48,124 bases of DNA, from NCBI GenBank assembly GCA_012519425.1, contig JAAYQF010000070.1:1-48124 (forward strand), read 5' to 3'. The position numbers were made by a program, and so were the translations under genes. The notes beneath the pieces are model-generated. The model saw only the letters and a program-made list of their open reading frames with translations, did no database searches and was not told the DNA's origin. This document shows, one piece after another, positions 26,589 to 34,222 of the stretch. This stretch comes from Bacteroidales bacterium. GTDB lineage: Bacteria; Bacteroidota; Bacteroidia; Bacteroidales; Paludibacteraceae. Every line of letters starts with the position of its first letter. Within the stretch, counting starts at the first letter, position 1.

Positions 26589-29300
26589 ATGAAAAAACTA
26601 TTTAATACACTATTGTTGCTCTTATTATTGGTTCTACCAATGAATAGTATAGCACAACGGAAATTTATTCATCCCGGTTTGACTTATACTCAAGCTGATT
26701 TGGACCGAATGAAAGCTATGGTTCATGCACGTCAAGAGCCTTTTTATTCAACTTATCAAGCAATGCTTAGAGATGGATTTTCCCAAATAGGGAATGGAGA
26801 CTATGCGGATATAACTCAAATAAAAGAAGGAAAGTTTAATGGAACTATTGGAGCAGACGGTCGCCGTGCTCATGATTTAGCACTGTTGTATCATATTACC
26901 GGTAATAAAGCTTATGCAGATGATGCCGTTAAGCGTATTAATCGCTATAATAATTTGACTAATGCCAGTAGTAGGGGAACTGCTCCGCTCGATAACGGGA
27001 AGATATACATGTTGATTGAAGCTGCAGAACTATTAAGAGATTACGAGGGTTGGGAAGCGGAAGATCAAGCTGCATTTAAGAAGATGCTGGTTTATCCATT
27101 TTATAGTACAACAAAGACAGCCGAGAGTCATAAAAATTTAAATGATGATTTAAATGACGTATCGTTTTATTGGAATATTTATCAATTTGATCCGGGACGT
27201 TTTGGAAATCAAGGCCTTTTTGCTGCCCGGGGTTTACTGGCAATGGGCGTCTATCTGGATAACGATACGATATATGATAGAGCATACCGTTATTTGGCCG
27301 GATTACCGGCAAGATTGGATGACTATCCCTACAAACCGGGACCGCCAACTCAGGGAACAAAGATCAAAGAATCAGAGTATTCTATCGATTATAACGTTAG
27401 CTGGCCATCAACTTTTTCAAGAGATAATCAATACCATTCGGATGAGGTTTTGCAATATTACATCTTTCAAAACGGACAGTGCCAGGAATCCAGTCGTGAT
27501 CAACCACACACTATGGGTGGACTCGGAAATTATACCGCCATTGCCGAAATAGCCTGGAATCAAGGTGATGATATTTATGGTTGGTTAGATAACCGCATAC
27601 TGTTGGGCATTGAATATAGCACCCGTTATAATCTTTCTGCCGTACAAACTTATCCCGATCAGCAAATTGCCTGGGAAATCAATGGGTATTCAAAAAACGA
27701 AAAAGATTGCACTTTCGAGAATGGGTTGTTTTATCAGGCAGTCTCTCGTTCAAAACGCTGGGAGTCGGTATCGATCAACCCTCAAGGGAGAGGAAGTGCT
27801 GTGACGGGGACCGGTGGTTGGAAAACTCAGGCTTTACAACACTATAAGACAAGAGTGGGACTTCCGGAAAAGAATACTCGTTGGTTACAACGCTCCTGGG
27901 ATTATATGATGAAAACTCATGGCCTTGAAAATTGGGGTGCTGCTCCTAATTGGTATTATGAATGGACCGGTTGGGGAACGCTGACTAAGTACAGAACAGA
28001 ATGGATGGCCGGAGATCCCGGTTCCTGGAACGAAAAGGTACGGGAGTCTTTTATACCCGTAGCTCCATGCACAATTAAGGCTGTAGACTATGATTACTTT
28101 GCCGGAAATGGACAAGGAAGAACCTACAACAATATAGGAACATCAAAATCCACAATCTACAGAACAGATGGAACAGTTGAAATAAGTGCTGATGGTGAAG
28201 ATTTTGTGCTCACGGATATGCAGGCTAATGAGTGGATGAACTATACTGTTGTTTTCCCCGCATCAGAAGGGAATACTACTGCAGCACTAAAGTCCAAATA
28301 TAATATCTACGTAACTTACAGAGCATCAGAAGACGGAGCTAAGCTTTTTGCATCTGTGGATAATGGTATAAAGAATGGAAAAGAACTTCAAATGACCACT
28401 GCCTGGACCGAACGTTGTTTGGGTACTTTTGAAGTGGAATGTGGTGCCGGGGTAATTCGTATTTATGTGAAAGGTAAAGACAATGTTCTTCAATTGAAAA
28501 GCATACGGGTAGAACCACTTGAACTAAATGAATTGGTTACAATCAATTTGACAGAGAAGGCAAAATCGGTTAAAGTATACGATGCTTCGAATAATGATGT
28601 CTCAAATTCCTATCAGAATTCGATAATATTTGCTACGGATAAAATTTTTGATGTCCCGATAAATCTGGGACATCAAAAATTTCTTGTTTACGATTTTGGA
28701 GAAGAGGGGTTGGATATTAGTAGCATTACTTTCTACAATGATGGGAAAATAATGGATACAAGAGAACAAGCCTTTGTGTTGGGATCGACCGAGGGAGGAA
28801 CATATAATTCTGCGTGGAATAATTCTGCAAAAAAAGATATTATGCGTACGAATAATACAATTCAAGGAAATTGCCCTATAATAGATAACTCATGGATAAC
28901 CGAAGGTGGAGCAATTGGCTCTTATAAGGTTGGACCACTAGGCAAATACCGCTACTTTGGCGTGTATAATTGGTCAGCCGCCTGTAATATCTCAGAGGTT
29001 GAAGTCCAATCTATCCAGAATACCAAATATTCTGAACCCGACATGGAACCTTCCGCAGAATGGGACGATGAAGATACATCCATTGAAATCAATAAAAAGA
29101 ATAACACACCATCACTGGCAATAAACGGAAATCAGGTAACTGTGGAAGGAGCAGAATGGATAAAAGTTTATTCGCTAACAGGAGCTTTACAGACTGTTGT
29201 CAAAGGTGATTACGTAATCTTACCCTCCGGTTTGTATATCCTGAAAACAATCGTTGACGACTCACTTCAATCTTACAAGGTGCTAATTCAAGCTGAATGA
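26589..29300 (+). CDS. Alginate-lyase-superfamily protein with CBM6-like module and T9SS-like tail
   Basis: 903 residues with a signal peptide (ending NSIAQ). Residues about 25-400 form an alpha-helical lyase domain of the alginate lyase superfamily (PF05426 type, PL5/PL38-like): HPGLTYTQADLDRMKAMV at the start, NGQCQESSRDQPHTMGGLGNY near 298-318 and WEINGYSKNEKDCTFENGLFYQ near 361-382. Residues about 490-640 look like a CBM6/CBM35 sandwich (FVLTDMQANEWMNYTVVFP, YNIYVTYRASEDGA, LQLKSIRVEPLEL). Residues 835-903 look like a T9SS type A tail (IKVYSLTGALQ, PSGLYILKTIV). Related enzymes depolymerise uronate polymers such as glucuronan or alginate; the substrate here is open. It fits the GH88 enzyme upstream, which would process unsaturated products. 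Confidence 0.8.
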   Translation: MKKLFNTLLLLLLLVLPMNSIAQRKFIHPGLTYTQADLDRMKAMVHARQEPFYSTYQAMLRDGFSQIGNGDYADITQIKEGKFNGTIGADGRRAHDLALLYHITGNKAYADDAVKRINRYNNLTNASSRGTAPLDNGKIYMLIEAAELLRDYEGWEAEDQAAFKKMLVYPFYSTTKTAESHKNLNDDLNDVSFYWNIYQFDPGRFGNQGLFAARGLLAMGVYLDNDTIYDRAYRYLAGLPARLDDYPYKPGPPTQGTKIKESEYSIDYNVSWPSTFSRDNQYHSDEVLQYYIFQNGQCQESSRDQPHTMGGLGNYTAIAEIAWNQGDDIYGWLDNRILLGIEYSTRYNLSAVQTYPDQQIAWEINGYSKNEKDCTFENGLFYQAVSRSKRWESVSINPQGRGSAVTGTGGWKTQALQHYKTRVGLPEKNTRWLQRSWDYMMKTHGLENWGAAPNWYYEWTGWGTLTKYRTEWMAGDPGSWNEKVRESFIPVAPCTIKAVDYDYFAGNGQGRTYNNIGTSKSTIYRTDGTVEISADGEDFVLTDMQANEWMNYTVVFPASEGNTTAALKSKYNIYVTYRASEDGAKLFASVDNGIKNGKELQMTTAWTERCLGTFEVECGAGVIRIYVKGKDNVLQLKSIRVEPLELNELVTINLTEKAKSVKVYDASNNDVSNSYQNSIIFATDKIFDVPINLGHQKFLVYDFGEEGLDISSITFYNDGKIMDTREQAFVLGSTEGGTYNSAWNNSAKKDIMRTNNTIQGNCPIIDNSWITEGGAIGSYKVGPLGKYRYFGVYNWSAACNISEVEVQSIQNTKYSEPDMEPSAEWDDEDTSIEINKKNNTPSLAINGNQVTVEGAEWIKVYSLTGALQTVVKGDYVILPSGLYILKTIVDDSLQSYKVLIQAE

Positions 29301-29533
29301 ATGTGATCATTATCTGGCAAAAGAGTCGTACGAACAATGCCTTCTTTCATATCATATCCGTTGTTTTTGATTATCTAACCAGCCCGATTTGTTTACTTCT
29401 AACCGGATAAAATTAAAAGCATCTATGAGAACCAATCAACAAGGATATGTAAAACAACCACCAATATTTGTTGATAAAAACCAGAAAACGTATCAAAACG
29501 TTTTTAATGCACGACGGGTTAATAGTATTAATT
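29301..29533 (+). other. Intergenic spacer before the beta-helix gene
   Basis: 233 bp without a gene. It holds a 10-bp perfect palindrome AAAACGTTTT at 29495-29504 (within a repeated AAAACGTATC/AAAACGTTTT pair), reminiscent of LacI-family operators with a central CG, but with no further support. No convincing TTTG/TAnnTTTG promoter pair and no clear terminator were seen. Confidence 0.4.
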
Positions 29534-31561
29534 ATGTGTAATCTCAAAAATCGAAAAAAAATATTTCTCTATATTTTTATAATACTGTGTTGCTTGTCAA
29601 AAACGACCCTACAAGCACAAAACGATGTTGTTCACGCATATAAACCATTTATCTTCAGTAATATAGGACCAAGTGGTACGCCCTTTCCTTCACATGTGAG
29701 AAATGATGTTGTATCCACACGCTTTAGCGTTAAAGTCTCCGATGTTGATGTGGCTGCCATACGTTACGATAATACTATCAACGGCAACCAGTATAATATG
29801 GATGTTGCCCGCTTTGCCTCAAGTAGTCGGACACCTAAAATTGAAATCAGCGTTATAGGTGAAAGCGAAATCAACAGTGTTACCATTCATCCGGTACGTT
29901 TTTATCCTCAGGAGTCGTTGACGATCAGTTCCGACCGAAGAAAGTTAACATTTAAAATGGCTGAGAACCTGCCATATGCTATCGTTATCATCAATGGTAA
30001 TGATCCACAAGATGCCTCCGGTACAAATCCGCAATTAACGTTAATAAATGATCCTTTGGAAGATCCGGAGAAGAAACCTTCGCTTAATGCACCTAATGTG
30101 CTTAACTTTAAGACGTTTTCTGAAAATTATTTGCGGGAAAATCCAATTAAGGATACAGTCGGACAGGTGTGTCGTCCTGCCGGCAGTGTTACGGATGCCA
30201 GCCTGAATGATGAGAGGCTTTTTACCTGGAATCATGGAGTCGGCCACTTTGTCTCTTACACAAGTAAAATAGTTGCATTCCCAAATTTGAGGGCAAGAGA
30301 CCGTAACGATCTGTCTGATGCCTTGCAAGCTGCTTTGGAGAAGATTAAAAATACACCGGAGCTCAATACACTGTACATTCCTGCAGGTGTTTATCTCTGG
30401 TCGGGTCTAAGGATACACAACTGGAACGGAGATGTCAATAAAGGCGGTAAGCCACTTTTCGTCTATACCGACGAAAACGCACTTATGATAAACCGTCAGA
30501 AAGAATGCCGCGAGGCAATCGAGCCGGCGGTCTATATCGCATACTCCAGCTTTGTAACGGTTTCCGGCCGCGGCATGCACGACGGACAGGGATGCCTCTC
30601 CTTTTCAACCGATAGGAAAGATGCCAGGAATACTCCGCACCAGGGTGGAGTTGTACTAAAAAAATCCAAAAACATCACTTTCAATGACACTTATTTACGC
30701 GACAGTCAGCAGTGGAACTGGGAAACACATGATGTGGAAGATGTTGATTTTAATAATATCAAGGGGCTTTCTCCTTACAATCATGCGTGGCTTGATGGAC
30801 TTAATCTTTCAAGTGGCAAGAACATAACTGTCAACGGATCCATAACCTTGGGAAATGATGATGTATTTGCTACGGGTCATTACAATCCTTCTAACGAATT
30901 TCCTATGCGTACTTATGCAGAGAACAAGTCGATAAACTTAATTAATACAGATGCAAACACTGATGAGATACGCAATACGTTTGCGGCTGCCGGTGTTTAC
31001 AATAAAGATCGTCTTCATTGGAGCAACGCTGACACTGAAAATATATGTGTTAAAAATGCAATTGGATGGACGCGTATAGCGCACTGTATCCGTGCCGGGC
31101 TCAATACTAAAATGGACAATTCTCAAATTGATTCGTGTGACAGAGTGCTAAAAGGTTTCATCTTTGATAATTTTCATGCTGTAGTTGGTAGAAATGCAGG
31201 TGGAGATATACGATTCCATAATTACAACGCTTCTAAATGCTGGCCGACTTATGAAAAAATTGTTATTAAAAATAGTTCGTTTTGGAAATCCGGGAATGAA
31301 TGGGTTCTAATAAATACTACGGCTGACAGCAGTCAGATGATTGAACATTTTGAAATGCAAAATCTCTATTTTGTAAAGCCGATTGAAAATCCCTCCGCAA
31401 CATTTATTGGTATCAAGAACCTGACTGTTAAGGAATTTTACTTAGGAGGCTATCGTATTTTGAGACGAGAATCTTCGGGCATCTCAGACAATCTGATTCA
31501 TGTATCAAACTTTACAGACGATTTTATTTTATCAGATCCTCAAATGGATGTGAATCAGTAA
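29534..31561 (+). CDS. Secreted right-handed beta-helix glycosidase-like protein (GH28/GH49-like)
   Basis: The frame is open from a TTG at 29468, but the ATG at 29534 gives the best signal peptide (KNRKKIFLYIFIILCCLSKTTLQAQ) and a 675-residue protein. An N-terminal beta-sandwich (about 30-190: RNDVVSTRFSVKVSDVDVAAIRYD) precedes a parallel beta-helix from about 260 (LYIPAGVYLWSGLRIHNWNG, PAVYIAYSSFVTVSGRGMHDGQG). The active-site pattern of pectinase-type helices is visible: HAWLDGLNLSSGKNITVNG with Asp421, and LGNDDVFATGHY with Asp442-Asp443. This layout, with an N-terminal sandwich, recalls GH49 dextranase-like enzymes as much as GH28 polygalacturonases. Polysaccharide hydrolysis outside the cytoplasm is likely; the exact family and substrate are unresolved. 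Confidence 0.75.
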   Translation: MCNLKNRKKIFLYIFIILCCLSKTTLQAQNDVVHAYKPFIFSNIGPSGTPFPSHVRNDVVSTRFSVKVSDVDVAAIRYDNTINGNQYNMDVARFASSSRTPKIEISVIGESEINSVTIHPVRFYPQESLTISSDRRKLTFKMAENLPYAIVIINGNDPQDASGTNPQLTLINDPLEDPEKKPSLNAPNVLNFKTFSENYLRENPIKDTVGQVCRPAGSVTDASLNDERLFTWNHGVGHFVSYTSKIVAFPNLRARDRNDLSDALQAALEKIKNTPELNTLYIPAGVYLWSGLRIHNWNGDVNKGGKPLFVYTDENALMINRQKECREAIEPAVYIAYSSFVTVSGRGMHDGQGCLSFSTDRKDARNTPHQGGVVLKKSKNITFNDTYLRDSQQWNWETHDVEDVDFNNIKGLSPYNHAWLDGLNLSSGKNITVNGSITLGNDDVFATGHYNPSNEFPMRTYAENKSINLINTDANTDEIRNTFAAAGVYNKDRLHWSNADTENICVKNAIGWTRIAHCIRAGLNTKMDNSQIDSCDRVLKGFIFDNFHAVVGRNAGGDIRFHNYNASKCWPTYEKIVIKNSSFWKSGNEWVLINTTADSSQMIEHFEMQNLYFVKPIENPSATFIGIKNLTVKEFYLGGYRILRRESSGISDNLIHVSNFTDDFILSDPQMDVNQ

Positions 31562-31637
31562 TATAACCCCATGGTGCATTTATGAAATAATAGTAAAAAA
31601 GGTTATTACACGTACGAGTTACATAAAAAAATTAAGT

Positions 31638-33272
31638 ATGAAGACTAAACTATTAACTGCTTTTGCAGCAATCGTATTAACCACAGGGGCATTGGCTCAA
31701 TCAGTTGATGTAAATATAAAAGGGGAAAAATTTGATCCTTTTTGGAGTAAATGTGTGGGTGCCGGGCGAGCTAATGAAGCTTTGCGTACTAGTTGGATGG
31801 AACAAATGGCATTGATAAAAGAGCATTGCGGGTTTGAGTATGTTAGATTCCATGGCTTGTTTCATGATGATATGTATATTTATTTTCCGGGAAAAGATGG
31901 TTCCGTTACTTATAATTGGCAATATGTGGACGATGTCTTTGATCGTTTATTAGACATAGGAGTAAAACCTTTTGTTGAATTAGGATTCTTTCCTAAAGCA
32001 ATGGCTGCCGAAAATAGTAAAGTGCAGTTTGCTAGCGGATGGAGAGCTAACATATCATTAGACAGAAATAACTTTGGCAAATGGCATGATTTGGTGAAGA
32101 ACTTCACCAAACATTGTGTAGATCGTTATGGAATAGAGGAAGTTATGACCTGGTATTTCGAAGTATGGAACGAACCCAATCTGAACCCTGGCTTCTTTGA
32201 TGGAACAAAAAGTGATTATTTCCGCTTGTATAAAGAGGCAGCATTGGCAGTGAAAAGTGTTGATACTCGTTTACGTGTAGGAGGACCTTCAACCAGTAAC
32301 TTTGTGGCAGATAAACGCTATGAAGGAGAAATTTATGATCATAAAAAGTCTTTGTTCTATAAGGACGATGTAATTAATCAGCAGGAATGGGAATCTCCTT
32401 GGATGAAAGAATTTCTGGAGTATTGTACAAAAGAGAACCTCCCAATAGACTTTGTTACTACGCACCCCTATCCAACTGATTATGCTTTGGATCCGGAAAG
32501 CGGTCGTTCAAGAGGTGCAACACGCTATGTTGATTCGACTAAAGATGATATTATGTGGTTACGTAATCTATTGGCAAAAAGTAAGTACCCGGATGCTGAA
32601 ATACATCTTACAGAATGGAGTACCAGCCCCAATAGCCGTGATTGTATGCACGATCATCTTCCCCCGGCAGCTTACATAATGAAGGTAAATTTAGACTGTA
32701 TAGGACTCACTAATTCACTTTCTTATTGGACTTTTACGGATATCTTTGAAGAAAAGGGTGGAGGTGAAACCATTTTCCACGGGGGCTTCGGTATGATTAA
32801 CTTTCAGGGCATTATAAAGCCTTCTTTTCATGCCTACCGTATGCTTAATCAGTTAGGCGATGAAAAGCTGTTCTATTCGGAACCTCTTTTTGTCAGTCGT
32901 TCTTCTAAAACAGACAAAATAGTAGCTGTTGCCTACAATTACCCAAAAGAATATGAGATGACTGTTCCTAAAGCAGGAGATTGTGGCAGATACATGGAAA
33001 ACGTATCACCCAAATCCTTAAACTTAGAGCTTAGAGGTTTGAAACCTTTTGCTGTTTTCGAGATAGAAACATTAGATAACGAGCATGCCAACGTGATCAG
33101 GGATTATGAAACTATGGGAAAACCTCATTCTCCTAGTAGAAAACAAATAGCTTTTCTGAAAGAAAAAGGAAAAGCAACTAAGAAAGAAATGGTGAAAGCT
33201 GATGCTAATGGGATCCTAATGGTTAGCAGACAAATTGCTCCGTGGAGCTGTGTTTTGATCAGAGAATTGTAA
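31638..33272 (+). CDS. GH39 family glycosidase
   Basis: 544 residues with a signal peptide (LTTGALAQ). The TIM barrel shows GH39 motifs: FEYVRFHGLFHDDMYIY near residues 71-90, the acid/base in EVWNEPN (Glu179), THPYPTDYA, and the nucleophile in LTEWSTS (Glu326), followed by SYWTFTDIFEE. A C-terminal beta domain (about 400-544) follows, as usual. GH39 contains beta-xylosidases, alpha-L-iduronidases and enzymes that release galactosyl-arabinofuranose from arabinogalactan proteins. With GH127 and GH43 in the same locus, an arabinose- or xylose-containing side chain is the likely target. It is the last gene of the polysaccharide locus, 91 bp from the tRNA-Lys gene on the opposite strand. Confidence 0.92.
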   Translation: MKTKLLTAFAAIVLTTGALAQSVDVNIKGEKFDPFWSKCVGAGRANEALRTSWMEQMALIKEHCGFEYVRFHGLFHDDMYIYFPGKDGSVTYNWQYVDDVFDRLLDIGVKPFVELGFFPKAMAAENSKVQFASGWRANISLDRNNFGKWHDLVKNFTKHCVDRYGIEEVMTWYFEVWNEPNLNPGFFDGTKSDYFRLYKEAALAVKSVDTRLRVGGPSTSNFVADKRYEGEIYDHKKSLFYKDDVINQQEWESPWMKEFLEYCTKENLPIDFVTTHPYPTDYALDPESGRSRGATRYVDSTKDDIMWLRNLLAKSKYPDAEIHLTEWSTSPNSRDCMHDHLPPAAYIMKVNLDCIGLTNSLSYWTFTDIFEEKGGGETIFHGGFGMINFQGIIKPSFHAYRMLNQLGDEKLFYSEPLFVSRSSKTDKIVAVAYNYPKEYEMTVPKAGDCGRYMENVSPKSLNLELRGLKPFAVFEIETLDNEHANVIRDYETMGKPHSPSRKQIAFLKEKGKATKKEMVKADANGILMVSRQIAPWSCVLIREL

Positions 33273-33362
33273 AAACAAGAGAGTGCCATTTTTGTGGTTG
33301 TTTCACCGGTGCGCTCAGCAATAATTTTTTCCAATTGCACTTGCTCGTCAGGTCTCATAAAG

Positions 33363-33435
33363 TGACCCCGCTGGGGTTCGAACCCAGGGCCCACAGATTA
33401 AGAGTCTGTTGCTCTACCAACTGAGCTACGGAGTC
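33363..33435 (-). tRNA. tRNA-Lys (anticodon CTT)
   Basis: A 73-nt cloverleaf on the minus strand. Acceptor GACTCCG (33429-33435) pairs with CGGGGTC (33364-33370) with one G-U wobble; D arm GCTCAGTTGGTAGAGC; anticodon loop CTCTTAA with CTT at 33400-33402; T arm CTGGG-TTCGAAC-CCCAG; discriminator A at 33363. CCA is not encoded. It lies at the junction between the polysaccharide locus and housekeeping DNA. Confidence 0.95.
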
Positions 33436-33457
33436 AGTAATTTGTAATTTGTGACTG

Positions 33458-33489
33458 CAAAGTTAAAAAAATATTTTATTTATCTCAGA
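33458..33489 (-). promoter_or_regulatory. Promoter of tRNA-Lys
   Basis: Read on the minus strand: TCTG at 33489-33486 (one mismatch from TTTG), a 20-nt spacer, and a perfect TAACTTTG at 33465-33458. The predicted start of transcription, near 33451, is about 16 nt before the tRNA 5' end. Confidence 0.6.
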
Positions 33490-33521
33490 AATTCTCCTTA
33501 CTTTTGTGCAATTGTTTAGTT

Positions 33522-33734
33522 GAGAACAAAGACAAATTAACTAAGAACGAAGAAGAACAAAGAACAAAGATAATAGAACAAAGATAAAAGAACAAAGACG
33601 CAAAGACAAATTAACTAAGAACTAAAAACGATGAACTAAAAACTGAACTCGCGACCCCGGAACACGAAACCCGTTAACTTCTCTAACTTCTTTTACTTCT
33701 TTAACTTCTCAGCTACTAACTACTAACTACTAAT
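33522..33734 (+). repeat. Modular low-complexity repeat, copy A
   Basis: A stretch of AACAAAGA-like units (33522-33610), then CTCGCGACCCCGGAAC (33648-33663), TAACTTC-type units (33674-33710) and TAACTAC units (33715-33731). The order of modules is the same as in copy B, but the core is more diverged. It fills the space between tRNA-Lys and the PspC gene. Confidence 0.8.
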
Positions 33735-33772
33735 TAAAACACAAGTCTACAAATACTTAAAAAATATTATTT

Positions 33773-33961
33773 ATGAAAAAGAAATTACGCCGTTCACGCG
33801 ACCAAATGATAGCCGGAGTATGTGCAGGTCTTGCAGAGTACTTAGATATTGACGTTACATTAGCCAGAGTTGGTTATGTACTTTTATCCATTCTGTCAGC
33901 CGGCTTTCCCGGAACGCTACTTTACATCATTTTGTGGATAGTGATGCCAAAAGCAGTTTGA
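33773..33961 (+). CDS. PspC-domain small membrane protein
   Basis: 62 residues, essentially one PspC domain: a basic N-terminus (MKKKLRRSRDQ), MIAGVCAGLAEYLDIDVTLARVGYVLL, and a single membrane segment ending LLYIILWIVMPKAV. Short stand-alone PspC proteins are common in Bacteroidetes and are linked to envelope stress or membrane protection; no phage-shock genes are near. It is flanked on both sides by repeat copies A and B; copy B begins right after its TGA stop. Confidence 0.88.
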   Translation: MKKKLRRSRDQMIAGVCAGLAEYLDIDVTLARVGYVLLSILSAGFPGTLLYIILWIVMPKAV

Positions 33962-33988
33962 TGAACGAAGAACAAAGACAAAGAACGA

Positions 33989-34030
33989 ATTGTTGAACTG
34001 TTTAATTGTTGAACTGTTTAATTGTTGAAC
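33989..34030 (+). repeat. Tandem repeat, 16-bp unit, 2.6 copies
   Basis: ATTGTTGAACTGTTTA occurs perfectly at 33989-34004 and 34005-34020, followed by a partial ATTGTTGAAC to 34030. Confidence 0.9.
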
Positions 34031-34082
34031 AAAGAGCAAAGAGCAAAGAATAAAGACTAAGACCACGCGACTACGGAACCCA

Positions 34083-34144
34083 TAACTTCCTTAACTTCCC
34101 TAACTTCCCTAACTTCCCTAACTTCCCTAACTTCCCTAACTTCT
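34083..34144 (+). repeat. Tandem repeat, 9-bp unit TAACTTCCC
   Basis: Five perfect TAACTTCCC units at 34092-34136, preceded by TAACTTCCT and followed by a truncated TAACTTCT. Confidence 0.92.
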
Positions 34145-34179
34145 TAACTACTAACTACTAACTACCAACTACTAACTAC
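34145..34179 (+). repeat. Tandem repeat, 7-bp unit TAACTAC
   Basis: Five 7-bp units, four TAACTAC and one CAACTAC (34166-34172), directly after the 9-bp array. Confidence 0.9.
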
Positions 34180-34222
34180 TTAACTTCCCCATCTCTTCGT
34201 TCATCGTTCTTAGTTCAATAAA

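Larger units (their letters stand above)
33962..34215 (+). repeat. Modular low-complexity repeat, copy B (most complete)
   Basis: Modules in order: AACAAAGA-like units, a 16-bp tandem (33989-34030), CAAAGAG heptads running into the core CGCGACTACGGAAC (34030-34079), TAACTTCCC units (34083-34144), TAACTAC units (34145-34179), and an inverted piece of the first type (ATCGTTCTTAGTTC). Bases 34030-34079 are identical, in inverted orientation, to 38635-38684. It lies between two convergent genes. Confidence 0.85.

Noticed and set aside
27154-27552. A 132-codon plus-strand open frame inside the alginate-lyase-like gene
   Set aside because: It is in another frame of a well-supported 903-residue gene and shows no domain or start signal.
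33242-33424. Plus-strand open frame of 60 codons across the end of GH39 and tRNA-Lys
   Set aside because: It overlaps GH39 in another frame and reads through the tRNA (VTPLGFEPRAHRLRV), a well-known artefact.
34083-34179. Possible CRISPR array or telomere-like repeat
   Set aside because: The units are 7 and 9 bp and directly adjacent with no unique spacers, and no cas genes are present. It is a simple tandem repeat inside a larger repeat family.
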